Positions 18,560-29,471 of a stretch of DNA of 64,000 nucleotides are shown piece after piece. Both the position numbers and the translations under genes were made by a program. The stretch spans positions 1 through 64,000 of the forward strand of contig NZ_NIJM01000008.1 of assembly GCF_002836945.1 (NCBI RefSeq). Reading direction: 5' to 3'. Position 1 is the stretch's first letter; each line of letters starts with the position of its first letter. The notes below the pieces were generated by a model that was not told the DNA's origin, ran no database searches, and saw nothing but the letters and a program-made list of their open reading frames with translations. This DNA comes from Shewanella chilikensis (GTDB lineage Bacteria > Pseudomonadota > Gammaproteobacteria > Enterobacterales > Shewanellaceae).

Positions 18560-19546
18560 ATGAGCCGGGAGCCGGAAGCTATTCTCGATTCAGTGGTACA
18601 GTTGACCGAGCAGCGGCAGTTGGATTCGCTGGCTGAGAGCCTGGTGTCCACAGTATCGCAAATGCTCAGTATAGATGAGGTGTGTATCCTGGATGTGGAT
18701 AAGCTCACCAAGCGTAAAGGGGGCCTGGATGGCCAGCGCAATGTCAGTAGCGCCAGCTTGGCGGTGTCGGTCAAACTCTGTATCGAACAGCAAAGGGAGA
18801 TCTGTTTCTCCAACGGTCTGCATCAGGAGTTGGCCGTTCCCATCATCATCAATGATAAACTCACCAAGGTGCTCTTGGTCAGCGCGCCTTTATTGACTGA
18901 GCAAGACAGGGTTCTACTCAGAGGTTTCGCCAAGGTCTATGAGAACTATTTTCACATAGTGGTGGAGAGCGAAACTGACAGCCTGACCAATTTATTAAAC
19001 CGCAAGGCTTTTTTGCCACAGCTTTACAGTTCGGTAGAGATTGCCTGTGACCTCCTGCAGGAACAAGCGCAGGCAAGTCAGGATGCCGACGAGGAGCTCA
19101 AGCTGTGGATCTGTATCTTCGATATAGATTACTTCAAGAAAATCAACGATACCTTTGGTCATCTCTATGGCGATGAAGTCTTGTTGCAGGTTTCGGCGCT
19201 GATGAAGCAGGTGTTTAATCCCCAGGATCTTATGTTTCGTTTCGGCGGTGATGAGTTTGTTATTTTGCCGGCACCGCGAAGCCGCAGGGCGCTTATCGAA
19301 TTGTGTCAGGAGTTCACCCAGAATTTGGCTCAATTGCAGCAAGAGCGTTTAGGCGGGATCCGCATCTCTATGGGCATTGTGGGAATCGATCCCCGAGTTG
19401 ATCCCGGCACCTTGCTCAATCAGGCTGACAATGCACTGTATTTTGTTAAAGGCAATGGCCGTAACCAAGTAGCGTTTTATGGGCAACTGCTGGCGGAAGG
19501 CAAGCTACAGAGACCAGAGATAGAAGATGATATCGAGCTTTTTTAA
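18560..19546 (+). CDS. GGDEF diguanylate cyclase with N-terminal GAF-like region
   Basis: The protein has 328 residues from the ATG at 18560, 8 bases after gaggag; the in-frame ATG at 18554 would be too close to that site. The first 150 residues or so look like a soluble GAF-type sensor. The C-terminal GGDEF domain is intact, with DSLTNLLNRKAF, FDIDYFKKINDTFGH and RFGGDEFVIL, so it should make cyclic di-GMP. No RxxD inhibitory site precedes GGDEF. No membrane segment is present. It lies alone between the nqr terminator and the bacterioferritins. Confidence 0.9.
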   Translation: MSREPEAILDSVVQLTEQRQLDSLAESLVSTVSQMLSIDEVCILDVDKLTKRKGGLDGQRNVSSASLAVSVKLCIEQQREICFSNGLHQELAVPIIINDKLTKVLLVSAPLLTEQDRVLLRGFAKVYENYFHIVVESETDSLTNLLNRKAFLPQLYSSVEIACDLLQEQAQASQDADEELKLWICIFDIDYFKKINDTFGHLYGDEVLLQVSALMKQVFNPQDLMFRFGGDEFVILPAPRSRRALIELCQEFTQNLAQLQQERLGGIRISMGIVGIDPRVDPGTLLNQADNALYFVKGNGRNQVAFYGQLLAEGKLQRPEIEDDIELF

Positions 19547-19586
19547 TCACTTGAACACAAAATCGGCTTGCTAACCTTAGTCAATA

Positions 19587-19601
19587 TGATAATGATTATC
19601 T
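19587..19601 (+). promoter_or_regulatory. Fur box upstream of the bacterioferritin genes
   Basis: TGATAATGATTATCT is a 7-1-7 inverted repeat with one mismatch from the ideal TGATAAT-N-ATTATCA Fur site. It lies 108 bases before the first bacterioferritin start. Fur with Fe(II) would act here; whether it represses or activates cannot be read from sequence. Confidence 0.8.
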
Positions 19602-19708
19602 TTTGTAAGCTGGTGAAATTAAAGGTTAATTTGTAATACCCTCTACTTTAGGCTAGGCTGGAAAAACTTGACTTGGATCAAGTTTAATCAAAGCTAAAGG
19701 ACGAGATA

Positions 19709-20182
19709 ATGAAAGGTCATCCCAAAGTGGTTTCCCAGCTCAACAAGGTGTTGACCTGCGAGCTGACAGCCATCAATCAGTACTTCCTTCATGCCCGCAT
19801 GTTCAAGAACTGGGGCCTGGAAGGACTCAACCATAAAGCCTACAAGAAATCGATTCAGGATATGAAACACGCCGATAAGCTTATCGAGCGGGTGTTGTTT
19901 CTCGAAGGCCTGCCCAACTTGCAACAGTTGGACAAGCTGCGTATAGGTGAACACAGCGAAGAGATGCTGGCCTGTGACAAACAGATGCTGGAAGAACAAC
20001 TGACTGTGCTGCGTGATGCCATTGCCCTGTGTGAGATTGAACGTGATTATGTCAGTCGCGATATCCTCGAGGATCTACTGGAAGATGAAGAGGAACATCT
20101 GGATTGGCTGGAAGCTCAGTTTGAGCTGATAGGCCTGACCGGACTGGCTAACTATCTGCAATCACAGATTGAGACAGAATAA
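19709..20182 (+). CDS. bfr: Bacterioferritin subunit with heme Met, altered ferroxidase ligands
   Basis: The 157-residue four-helix bundle is clearly a bacterioferritin (MKGHPKVVSQLNKVLTCELT start). Aligned by eye with E. coli Bfr, the heme-ligand Met52 is present (QDMKHAD), as are Glu18, His54, Glu127 and His130 of the ferroxidase centre. Position 51 is Asp rather than Glu, and position 94 is Leu rather than Glu. The subunit should bind the intersubunit heme but have an impaired diiron site. It is followed after 10 bases by a second subunit gene that shows the reverse pattern, so a mixed 24-mer is likely. Confidence 0.93.
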   Translation: MKGHPKVVSQLNKVLTCELTAINQYFLHARMFKNWGLEGLNHKAYKKSIQDMKHADKLIERVLFLEGLPNLQQLDKLRIGEHSEEMLACDKQMLEEQLTVLRDAIALCEIERDYVSRDILEDLLEDEEEHLDWLEAQFELIGLTGLANYLQSQIETE

Positions 20183-20192
20183 GGAGACAGAT

Positions 20193-20660
20193 ATGAAAGG
20201 CCATCAGCAAGTCATAGATGTGCTCAATAAGCTGCTGACCGGGGAACTGTCGGCAATGGATCAGTATTTCGTACATGCTCATATGTATGAAGACTGGGGG
20301 CTAAATGAGCTCTATGAGCGTATTAAACATGAGTCGGATGATGAAAGAGAGCATGCCGCCAAGTTGATTGCACGGATCCTGTTTCTGGAAGGCACTCCGG
20401 ATGTTGCCAGTCGCGATGCCCTCACCATAGGTAAGAATGTGCAGGAGATGCTGCACAACGACTTGCAATATGAATACAAGGTTGCCGCCAATCTGAGAGA
20501 AGCCATCACCCTGTGTGAACAACTCAAGGACTATCAGAGCCGGGAGTTATTGGAGCTATTACTTGAAGAAACGGAAGACGACCATATGTATTGGTTGGAG
20601 AAGCAACTGGGCCTTATTGGCAAGGTTGGACTACAGAATTATATCCAGTCCAAGATGTAA
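20193..20660 (+). CDS. bfr: Bacterioferritin subunit with intact ferroxidase site, no heme Met
   Basis: The start ATG at 20193 follows aaggaga and gives 155 residues. By eye against E. coli Bfr, the diiron ligands Glu18, Glu51, His54, Glu94 and the later Glu/His pair are present; the last pair is shifted by a one-residue insertion (LEETEDDH). Met52 is replaced by Arg (DEREHAA), so this subunit cannot give the heme ligand. It resembles the ferroxidase-type member of two-subunit bacterioferritins such as the BfrA/BfrB pairs of Neisseria. It shares the Fur-preceded operon with the gene upstream. Confidence 0.93.
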   Translation: MKGHQQVIDVLNKLLTGELSAMDQYFVHAHMYEDWGLNELYERIKHESDDEREHAAKLIARILFLEGTPDVASRDALTIGKNVQEMLHNDLQYEYKVAANLREAITLCEQLKDYQSRELLELLLEETEDDHMYWLEKQLGLIGKVGLQNYIQSKM

Positions 20661-20683
20661 TGGTATTAAAGCCGTCACCACAG

Positions 20684-20705
20684 GAGCCGCTATTGCGGCT
20701 CTTTT
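20684..20705 (+). terminator. Terminator after the bacterioferritin pair
   Basis: GAGCCGC (20684-20690), loop tatt, GCGGCTC (20695-20701), then TTTT. Confidence 0.85.
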
Positions 20706-20889
20706 GCTATCTGGTGTTGGTTGAATGCACTTAAGTTGGTAATAAGATACTGAATCGCTTCGGTTTGGTGCGGGCGATTGTTTACATAGAAAATTATATT
20801 GTTTCTTGTCATTTAATAGTCAAACTTGTTAACGGATTCTGATACATTGCTGGTTTCCTTAAATAAAAATATAACAAATAGGACTCGCA

Positions 20890-22896
20890 ATGGAGCAGAT
20901 AAGACGTTCCCTCAGTTTGCAACTTGTATTGGCTATCGCCGGTGCCCTGGCGCTGTTGTTGTCTATAGTGGCCGCAGTGATGGTTAAGAGCAGCAGCGAC
21001 GATACCCGTGCCCGCATAGATCAGGACATATCGGCGCTGATCACCCTCAAGGCAAATGAAATCGGCAACTACTTCTACGCCAAGGGGCAGATTATTCACT
21101 CTGTCTTTGCTAACCCTGCCATCAATAACTGGTTTGCCAAATACCATAGCCGTGGCTCAGATCTCAGTCTCGATCCCGGTTATCAACAGCTGGTTGATTA
21201 TTTCCACTTTTTCTCCGAGCAGGACAAGGAGATCAAGTCGGTGTTTTTTGGCTCGGCCAATACTTTCGAGTACTTTGATCTCAATGGTCGTTACGATGGC
21301 GATCCCGACTACTACACCAACAAACGTCCCTGGTGGCAGGAGGCGATAGCCAAAAATGGTTTGTTTGTCGGCGATCCGGCTGTGGATGCCAACGACGGCT
21401 CAATCTCGGCCACGGTCAAGACAGTAGTCAAGGATGCCAATGGTCGCCTTATAGGCATAGGTGGTATGGATATTCTCATCGATACCATAGGTAAAAATCT
21501 GCTGGCGCCAATCAAATACCGGGGCGAAGGTCAGGCATTTTTGATGACTGAGCAGGGAAAGTTGGTGTACTTCCCGGGTTTTAATCAAACGTTCCCCGCC
21601 GGCTCTGATGCGGCCGTTATTGACAATCTCAGCGGTGACAATCAGGGCTTTAGTGAACTGAAACGTGAAATGCAAACCCGGGATGCCGGTATCGCCGAAG
21701 TCACTTATCAGGGAGAGTTGCAGCGAGTGAGCTATATTGCCATTCGCGGTGATTATCCCAAGGTGCGCTGGTATTTGGGGTTCATGTTGCCCAATGAAGT
21801 GTTTCAGGCTCCTGTGAAGCAAAGCCTTTGGCAAACCAGCCTGGTTTCAGTGGGGATTATTTTACTGGTGGCGTTAACCGTTTTCCTGATGATGCTGCCG
21901 TTTCGGCGTAATCTCAATAGCCTGCTGCACACCATGGAAGATATCGCCGAGGGTGAGGGCGACTTGTCACGCCGCATTGAAATCAACCGCACCGATGAAC
22001 TTGGGCGTCTTGGCGCAGCATTCAATCGTTTTGCCGCCAAGGTGCAGAGTCTGTTGCTGGAAACCCGTGAGCTCAGTGGTCGGGTGGATAATGGGGTTGC
22101 CGCCGCGGCTGAGGTGTGTGACAACGCACTGGCCTCTGTCAGTGCCCAGAAACAGGAAATTGCCTCGGTGGCTACAGCTGCTACCGAAATGGCCCACACA
22201 AGCCAGGAGATGGCGACCAACGCCCAACGAGCCGCCGAGTTTGCCGAGACGGCACTGTTGCAGTCCAGAAACGGCGCAGATGTGGTGCAGCAGGCCAGTC
22301 AGGGAATGCACTCACTTTCCACACAGGTCAACCAGGCTGCCGGGGTTATTCGGGCGCTCAGAAGCAGCTCGGAGGAGATAGGCGAGGTGCTCAGTGTGAT
22401 CCGCGCCATTGCCGAGCAAACCAATCTGCTGGCACTCAACGCCGCCATTGAAGCGGCCCGCGCCGGGGAGCAGGGAAGGGGCTTTGCGGTTGTTGCCGAT
22501 GAGGTGCGCACCCTGGCATCCCGCACCCAGGACTCGACGACCAATATTCAGGGCATTATCCAGACTCTGCAGCAACAGGCACAGCAAGCCGAACAGGTGA
22601 TGGAAGCCGGAGTCAGGGAGGCCAACCAGGGCCAAAGCCTGACTCTGGAAGTGGAGCGAGCATTGACAGAAATCACCGCGGCAGTGGATGCCATCCAGTT
22701 GCAAACCATGGAGATCACAGCGGCTATAGGCCAGCAGGCTGTGGTGGCCGAAGAAGTGGCCTGCAATATTGAAAATGTTCGTGGCCGCTCCGATGAATCC
22801 CTGAGCGCCAGCGAAGAATTGTCACAAAAGATGCGGGCATTTCAACAGTTGGCCACGGCTCTGGGGCGCAACATAGGTCAGTTCCGCATAGATTAA
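20890..22896 (+). CDS. Methyl-accepting chemotaxis protein with dCache sensor
   Basis: The 668-residue chemoreceptor has a first membrane helix at about 10-32 and a periplasmic double-Cache domain to about 310, containing [12 protein letters not shown] and IGGMDILID. The second helix is [23 protein letters not shown] region ([21 protein letters not shown]) and a long cytoplasmic coiled coil with the signalling tip [15 protein letters not shown] follow. It reports ligand binding to CheA/CheW. The RPWW-x(n)-D arrangement recalls the amino-acid-binding dCache motif but has Trp where Tyr is usual, so the ligand is uncertain. No CheR-docking pentapeptide is at the C-terminus. Confidence 0.93.
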   Translation: MEQIRRSLSLQLVLAIAGALALLLSIVAAVMVKSSSDDTRARIDQDISALITLKANEIGNYFYAKGQIIHSVFANPAINNWFAKYHSRGSDLSLDPGYQQLVDYFHFFSEQDKEIKSVFFGSANTFEYFDLNGRYDGDPDYYTNKRPWWQEAIAKNGLFVGDPAVDANDGSISATVKTVVKDANGRLIGIGGMDILIDTIGKNLLAPIKYRGEGQAFLMTEQGKLVYFPGFNQTFPAGSDAAVIDNLSGDNQGFSELKREMQTRDAGIAEVTYQGELQRVSYIAIRGDYPKVRWYLGFMLPNEVFQAPVKQSLWQTSLVSVGIILLVALTVFLMMLPFRRNLNSLLHTMEDIAEGEGDLSRRIEINRTDELGRLGAAFNRFAAKVQSLLLETRELSGRVDNGVAAAAEVCDNALASVSAQKQEIASVATAATEMAHTSQEMATNAQRAAEFAETALLQSRNGADVVQQASQGMHSLSTQVNQAAGVIRALRSSSEEIGEVLSVIRAIAEQTNLLALNAAIEAARAGEQGRGFAVVADEVRTLASRTQDSTTNIQGIIQTLQQQAQQAEQVMEAGVREANQGQSLTLEVERALTEITAAVDAIQLQTMEITAAIGQQAVVAEEVACNIENVRGRSDESLSASEELSQKMRAFQQLATALGRNIGQFRID

Positions 22897-22914
22897 GACG
22901 AGCTTTAAATCCAT

Positions 22915-22940
22915 AAAGGAGAGCCCAGGCTCTCCTTTTT
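22915..22940 (+). terminator. Terminator after the chemoreceptor gene
   Basis: AAAGGAGAGC (22915-22924), loop ccag, GCTCTCCTTT (22929-22938), then further T. Confidence 0.92.
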
Positions 22941-22980
22941 TGCTCCCGATTGAAATACCTTTACGTTATCCTGGCTTGTT

Positions 22981-23000
22981 AACTGTGTTTATATACAGTA
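22981..23000 (+). promoter_or_regulatory. LexA (SOS) box of dinB
   Basis: AACTGTGTTTATATACAGTA contains CTGT-N8-ACAG (22983-22998) with an AT-rich centre, a full match to the gammaproteobacterial LexA consensus. It lies 50 bases before the TTG start of dinB. Confidence 0.93.
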
Positions 23001-23050
23001 CTCTGTTTGTGTCCGGCTCGACCGAGCCCTTTGAGATCCGGAAAGTAAGC

Positions 23051-24127
23051 TTGAGAAAGATCATACATATCGACATGGACTGCTATTTTGCCGCAGTGGA
23101 GATGCGTGATTTTCCAGAATATCGTGGCCGACCTCTGGCCGTAGGTGGCAGCAGTGACAGACGCGGGGTGATAAGCACCTGCAATTATGAGGCGCGTAAA
23201 TTCGGCGTTCGCTCTGCCATGGCCTCAGCCTATGCGTTAAAGCTTTGCCCGGATCTGCTGCTTATCCCCGGACGCATGTCTGTCTACAAGGAGGTCTCGG
23301 CAGAGATCCGGGCCATCTTTGCCCGGTATACCTCACTGATTGAACCTCTGTCGCTGGATGAAGCCTACCTGGATGTATCCGATAGCTCGTTATGCCAAGG
23401 CTCGGCCACCCTAATTGCCGAAGCGATTCGCGCCGATATCCTGGCGGAAACCGGCCTGACAGCCTCTGCGGGTATCGCCCCGGTCAAGTTTCTCGCCAAG
23501 GTGGCCTCGGATCTCAACAAGCCCAACGGTCAATATGTGATAACGCCACAGGCGCTGCCTGAGTTTGTTAAAACCCTGCCGCTTATCAAGATCCCCGGTG
23601 TCGGTAAGGTCACCGCCCAGAAGCTGGCTGATATGGGGCTGCATACCTGTGCGGATGTGCAAAAGGTGCCTCTGGCCATATTGCAGCAGCGGTTTGGGAA
23701 GTTTGGAACCTTACTTTATGAAAGGGCTCAGGGGATAGACGAACGGGAGTTGACTATTAACCGAGAACGTAAATCGGTCGGGGTAGAGACCACGCTGGCA
23801 GAGGATATCCATACTCTGGCTCAGTGTCGTCAGGTGATGCCACAGTTGGTTCAGGAGTTGGCCCGCCGTTTGGAGCGCGGAGCCAAAGACAGGCAAATTC
23901 AAAAGCTGGTGGTCAAACTCAAGTTTAGTGACTTTAAACAGACCACTATAGAAACCCGCTCGAATGAGTTATCTGTGCGTCTGCTGGATGACTTGCTGAC
24001 CCAGGCATTGCAAAGAGCCAACGGTCGTGGCATCCGCCTGCTGGGGGTAGCTGCCGGCCTGGTCAGCCAGGATGACAGCCACTCATCGGCAGAGGAAACT
24101 ATACAGCAGTTGGATTTGGCTTTCTAA
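23051..24127 (+). CDS. dinB: DNA polymerase IV (translesion), SOS-induced
   Basis: I start at the TTG at 23051 (read as Met: [13 protein letters not shown]), which aligns with the N-terminus of DinB and lies after ggaaag. An upstream in-frame ATG at 22940 would put the LexA box inside the gene and add unrelated residues. The 358-residue Y-family polymerase has the catalytic segments [10 protein letters not shown] and SLDEAYLDV, a helix-hairpin-helix at [12 protein letters not shown] and the little-finger domain. It copies past damaged bases. The usual C-terminal beta-clamp binding motif is replaced by an end reading IQQLDLAF, which fits a clamp-binding QL-x-LF-like peptide. Confidence 0.96.
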   Translation: MRKIIHIDMDCYFAAVEMRDFPEYRGRPLAVGGSSDRRGVISTCNYEARKFGVRSAMASAYALKLCPDLLLIPGRMSVYKEVSAEIRAIFARYTSLIEPLSLDEAYLDVSDSSLCQGSATLIAEAIRADILAETGLTASAGIAPVKFLAKVASDLNKPNGQYVITPQALPEFVKTLPLIKIPGVGKVTAQKLADMGLHTCADVQKVPLAILQQRFGKFGTLLYERAQGIDERELTINRERKSVGVETTLAEDIHTLAQCRQVMPQLVQELARRLERGAKDRQIQKLVVKLKFSDFKQTTIETRSNELSVRLLDDLLTQALQRANGRGIRLLGVAAGLVSQDDSHSSAEETIQQLDLAF

Positions 24128-24196
24128 ATTTACAGTTTGGATTAGTTTACAGAAATGCATTCGGCTATCGGTTCTTGGGGTAACGGAACTGTTGGG

Positions 24197-24346
24197 CTAA
24201 AAAGCTCCTTCTACGGCATTACCTAGGCGCCAGTTCACCCAGCGCTTACTGTACGAGGCGATTCCTGGGTATTGGGCCATCATCATAGGGCCATCACCAA
24301 TTTCCAACATTAGGCGAGCTGCACAGATGAGGCCGAGAATCTTCAT
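24197..24346 (-). CDS. Possible small protein or remnant, unrecognised
   Basis: A 49-codon frame (start ATG at 24346, stop TAG at 24197-24199) encodes a basic, Met-rich peptide containing GDGPMMMAQYPG and SKRWVNWRLGNA. It fills most of the 249-base gap between dinB and the EamA gene on the same strand as the latter. I do not recognise it. The composition looks protein-like, so it may be the tail of a decayed gene or a genuine small protein. There is no clear ribosome binding site. Confidence 0.3.
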   Translation of the reverse strand: MKILGLICAARLMLEIGDGPMMMAQYPGIASYSKRWVNWRLGNAVEGAF

Positions 24347-24376
24347 TGCCCTTCAACAATGGCTGAATATGGCGTA

Positions 24377-25279
24377 TCACACTAGCTTCACTTTCGGCGC
24401 CTTGGGTTTCAGTACTTTCTGTATCAAGAGTGCTGACAGGATAAGTCCCATGCCGACCAGAGTCGCCAGTGTGATGGCTTCTTTCAATATCAGCGCAATA
24501 AACACCATGGACAGGAGTGGCGTCAGAAACACCAGGTTGGTGATGCTGGCTGCTCGCTCTGTGGTTCTCAGTGCCATTAGCCAGAGCACAAAGGTAACGC
24601 CCATTTCAAACAGCCCCACATAGATACCGGCCCCTAGCGCTTGCCAATGCAAAGAGGGCAGACTTTCTGTTGCCAGCAGGGTGATGGTTATTAGCGGTAG
24701 ACTCACCAAAAAACTCAGCAATAGGCTGACAATGGCATCGCCCTTGTCTTTGGTATTAATGATCCAATATAAGCACCAGAGCAGGGTACTGGAGAGTGCC
24801 AGCAGGATACCGAAGGGGTTTTCAAAGTCCATCGATAACAGGTTACCGCCGGTGGCGATTACCAATACTCCAAAGTAGCCGGTGATGGCCGCCAGCATGT
24901 CGCTGAGTTGCAGCTTTTGCTGCAACATGGGGGCGGCAAGCAGTGGCAGCAGTACCGCCCAGGTGTAGTTCAGCGACAGCGCCTGCTGCGCCGGCAAGAG
25001 ATCATAGGCTTTGAACAGTACCAGATAATATAGAAAGGGATTCAGTATTCCGGTTTGCAGATAAAACCAGGGCCGGGCGCGAAACTGCTGCTTTAATAAT
25101 GTGAGTTTTTTCTGCCAGGCAAGAATAAGCCCCAGACAGATGGATGAAGTGATAACGGCAACAAACACCAGTTGCAACGGCGAGAAGAAGCCAAGGGCGA
25201 TTTTAAAGGCGGTCGCAACAGTGGACCAGAGGAATACGGCGGCCATTCCGTAGATCAGGGCCAGCTGGGATTTTTTCAC
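24377..25279 (-). CDS. EamA/DMT family transporter
   Basis: The 300-residue membrane protein has ten hydrophobic helices in two five-helix EamA repeats (first from YGMAAVFLWSTVATAFKIAL; second from PFGILLALSSTLLWCLYWII), as in drug/metabolite exporters of the RhaT/YdcZ type. These export amino acids or other small solutes; the substrate is unknown. The start is a GTG at 25279. It is a single gene, divergent from dnaK, with a 302-base intergenic region between the two starts. Confidence 0.9.
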   Translation of the reverse strand: MKKSQLALIYGMAAVFLWSTVATAFKIALGFFSPLQLVFVAVITSSICLGLILAWQKKLTLLKQQFRARPWFYLQTGILNPFLYYLVLFKAYDLLPAQQALSLNYTWAVLLPLLAAPMLQQKLQLSDMLAAITGYFGVLVIATGGNLLSMDFENPFGILLALSSTLLWCLYWIINTKDKGDAIVSLLLSFLVSLPLITITLLATESLPSLHWQALGAGIYVGLFEMGVTFVLWLMALRTTERAASITNLVFLTPLLSMVFIALILKEAITLATLVGMGLILSALLIQKVLKPKAPKVKLV

Positions 25280-25434
25280 TTTAGAGGTCTCTGTTTCTAC
25301 TCTTGTTTTATGGCTGGTTCGGCCACGGTCGCAATCGACACTATTTTATTCAGCACTGCTAAACAAAAAAAGATCTTCGGCACCGACGATGCGAAAAAAG
25401 ATTGTACAAAAGATCCATTTTTTTCTTCCTGGCC

Positions 25435-25462
25435 CTTGTAAAGCAGTTTTACGCCCTTATAT
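25435..25462 (+). promoter_or_regulatory. Second candidate sigma-32 promoter upstream of dnaK
   Basis: CTTGTA (25435-25440), 13-base spacer, CCCTTATAT (25454-25462). This matches the heat-shock consensus less well than the proximal promoter. Confidence 0.45.
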
Positions 25463-25499
25463 AGGGGGTAAGGCAAGATTGGGGGCCATCTACAACGGG

Positions 25500-25527
25500 C
25501 TTGAAAACAGCGAGTTTACCCCCATAT
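25500..25527 (+). promoter_or_regulatory. Sigma-32 heat-shock promoter of dnaK
   Basis: CTTGAA (25500-25505), 14-base spacer and CCCCATAT (25520-25527) match the RpoH consensus CTTGAA-N(13-15)-CCCCATnT without a mismatch. Transcription would start about 45 bases before the dnaK ATG. The rest of the 25280-25499 gap shows only the weaker promoter candidate. Confidence 0.92.
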
Positions 25528-25581
25528 CTGAAATCAGATAAACATATTCAGTTCGAAAGAAAAGATTTTTCGGAGGACCTC

Positions 25582-27495
<1,914 letters not shown>

Positions 27496-27522
27496 TTGGG
27501 TGGTAACACTCGATTAATTCCG

Positions 27523-27553
27523 GCGGGCGTTACGGGGCAACCCTAACGCCCGC
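27523..27553 (+). terminator. dnaK-dnaJ intergenic hairpin
   Basis: GCGGGCGTTA (27523-27532) pairs with TAACGCCCGC (27544-27553) over an 11-nt loop. No T run follows, so this is more likely an attenuator or mRNA-stability hairpin reducing dnaJ relative to dnaK than a full terminator. Confidence 0.6.
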
Positions 27554-27585
27554 TTGTGTGAATCCAGCTTGGAAAGCGTGAGATT

Positions 27586-28716
27586 ATGTCAAAGCGAGAT
27601 TATTACGAAGTATTGGGCGTCGGTCGCGACGCCAGCGAGCGGGAGATCAAGAAGGCCTATAAGCGCCTGGCGATGAAGTATCACCCTGACCGCAATCCGG
27701 GCGATAAGGCGGCCGAGGCCAGCTTTAAAGAAGTCAAAGAAGCCTACGAGATCCTGACCGACGAAGACAAAAAAGCTGCCTATGATCAGTTTGGTCATGC
27801 CGGGGTTGACCCTAACCGTGGCGGTGGTGGTTTTGGTGGCGGCGCTGATTTCGGTGATATCTTTGGTGACGTGTTCGGGGATATCTTCGGTGGTGGTCGT
27901 CGCGGCGGGCATCGTCAAGCTGCCCGTGGTTCAGATCTGCGTTACAACCTGGAACTGTCGCTGGAAGAAGCGGTGCGTGGTATTACCCGTGAGCTTAGGA
28001 TCCCAACCTTGGTTAGCTGTGATCTCTGTGATGGCAGCGGCGCGAAGAAGGGTACCTCGGCGACCACTTGTGGTACCTGTCATGGTGCCGGTCAGGTACA
28101 GATGCGTCAGGGTTTTTTTGCTGTGCAGCAACCTTGTCCTACCTGTCATGGTCGCGGCAAGATCATCAAAGAACCTTGCAGCAAGTGTCACGGTGATGGC
28201 CGCATAGAAAAGAGCAAGACACTGTCGGTGAAAATTCCGGCCGGTGTCGATACCGGCGACCGTATCCGCCTGGCCGGTGAAGGTGAAGCCGGTGAATTCG
28301 GAGCCCCGGCGGGGGATCTCTATGTACAGGTTACTGTGCGCGAGCACCCGATCTTTGTCCGTGACGGCAATAACCTTTATTGTGAAGTGCCGATATCCTT
28401 CGCCAAGGCCGCCCTCGGCGGTGAAGTGGAAGTGCCGACACTGGATGGTAAGGTCAACCTGAAGATCCCGGCGGAAACCCAGACCGGCCGCATGTTCCGC
28501 ATGCGCGGCAAAGGGGTTAAGTCGGTGCGCAGTCACGCGGTTGGCGATCTGCTTTGCAAAGTGGTGATGGAAACGCCGGTGAACTTGTCAGAGCGTCAGA
28601 AAGAGCTGCTGCGTGAATTTGAAACTTCAGTCACCGGCGCATCCAAGAAACATAGCCCCAAGGCTGAAGGCTTCTTCGATGGAGTGAAAAAGTTCTTTCA
28701 GGATTTGAATAGCTAA
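27586..28716 (+). CDS. dnaJ: Hsp40 co-chaperone DnaJ
   Basis: The 376-residue class I DnaJ has a J domain with the HPD tripeptide (KYHPDRNPG, near residue 33), then a Gly/Phe-rich linker. Four zinc-binding CxxCxGxG repeats follow ([32 protein letters not shown]) and then the C-terminal substrate domains. It delivers substrates to DnaK and triggers its ATPase. A strong terminator follows. Confidence 0.98.
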   Translation: MSKRDYYEVLGVGRDASEREIKKAYKRLAMKYHPDRNPGDKAAEASFKEVKEAYEILTDEDKKAAYDQFGHAGVDPNRGGGGFGGGADFGDIFGDVFGDIFGGGRRGGHRQAARGSDLRYNLELSLEEAVRGITRELRIPTLVSCDLCDGSGAKKGTSATTCGTCHGAGQVQMRQGFFAVQQPCPTCHGRGKIIKEPCSKCHGDGRIEKSKTLSVKIPAGVDTGDRIRLAGEGEAGEFGAPAGDLYVQVTVREHPIFVRDGNNLYCEVPISFAKAALGGEVEVPTLDGKVNLKIPAETQTGRMFRMRGKGVKSVRSHAVGDLLCKVVMETPVNLSERQKELLREFETSVTGASKKHSPKAEGFFDGVKKFFQDLNS

Positions 28717-28734
28717 CCGGCGCTCTACCGAAAC

Positions 28735-28768
28735 AAAAAACCGATGCTCAAGGCATCGGTTTTTTTTG
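28735..28768. terminator. Terminator after dnaJ (bidirectional)
   Basis: AAAAAACCGATGC (28735-28747), loop tcaag, GCATCGGTTTTTT (28753-28765). Flanking A and T runs allow it to stop transcription from dnaJ and from the convergent marR gene. Confidence 0.93.
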
Positions 28769-28899
28769 GGGTCATACTTGAGCTGGCGTTAATGTCGCAC
28801 TCGATACTTATGCTGTTGCTGCTGTTTCCGGCCGCGGATTTAAGCACTTTTAGAATAGCAATGTTCAGAGTTACTGTCTGGTATTCAGAGCCCTGATAT

Positions 28900-29322
28900 T
28901 CAGGCACCCAGCTTATGGAGCAGGCTTAGCCACAGTTGTTGCTCTTGCTCACTCAAGCGTGACATAAACTCATCGGCGACTTGCTGAAATGATACCTCGG
29001 CCTCAGTAAAAATCTTAGTGCCCGCCGGTGTCAGGGCTACCAGGCTGACTCTGGCATCACGGCTGGCGGTTTCCTTTTCTACCAGACCCATTTTTTCCAT
29101 TGGGTTAAGCAGGCGGGTGATCCCCGAAGCGCTGAGTCCGGCACCCTGGGCCAGGTCGATCCTTCTGAGTTTATTGCCCTCGGCCTTTGCCAATTGTCTC
29201 AGTACCAAAAACTCGCTGAAGCTGATACCGTGCAGCGACAACCTGCCTGCCAGACTGCGTTGCAGTTGACTGTGCATCTCGGTTATAGCAAGCACAATGC
29301 TTGTCGTTATGGGTTGTGTCAT
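28900..29322 (-). CDS. MarR family transcriptional regulator
   Basis: I choose the ATG at 29322 (MTQPITTSIV), 8 bases after agagg; a longer frame reaching 29412 would run through the candidate operator. The 140-residue protein has the MarR winged helix: EFLVLRQLAK, then IDLAQGAGLSASGITRLLNPMEKMGLV as recognition helix region, then a wing with ASRDARVSLVALTPAG. MarR proteins are dimers released from DNA by aromatic ligands. It follows an aromatic-acid-type efflux operon on the same strand and probably controls itself and that operon. Confidence 0.9.
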   Translation of the reverse strand: MTQPITTSIVLAITEMHSQLQRSLAGRLSLHGISFSEFLVLRQLAKAEGNKLRRIDLAQGAGLSASGITRLLNPMEKMGLVEKETASRDARVSLVALTPAGTKIFTEAEVSFQQVADEFMSRLSEQEQQLWLSLLHKLGA

Positions 29323-29366
29323 CTGTGAAACCTCTGGAAACGAAATTAACTTGACCAATGCTTTAT

Positions 29367-29390
29367 TAATACTTGATTGTGCAAGTATTA
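29367..29390 (-). promoter_or_regulatory. Perfect inverted repeat upstream of marR (likely operator)
   Basis: TAATACTTG (29367-29375) and CAAGTATTA (29382-29390) form a perfect 9-bp inverted repeat with a 6-bp spacer, 45 bases upstream of the marR ATG. MarR-family operators have this size and symmetry. A further caatgctttattaat-like half lies next to it. Confidence 0.65.
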
Positions 29391-29471
29391 GTCTATTTGC
29401 TTGAGCAGTCAAGTAGTTTGCAAGTTTCTATCGGGTTGGATGACTTATGGCGCTGAGCTTCAGGTCTTTGC

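Noticed and set aside
28725-28907. 60-codon minus-strand frame overlapping the end of marR
   Set aside because: It starts on a GTG inside the marR stop region and its last residues are encoded by the dnaJ terminator hairpin.
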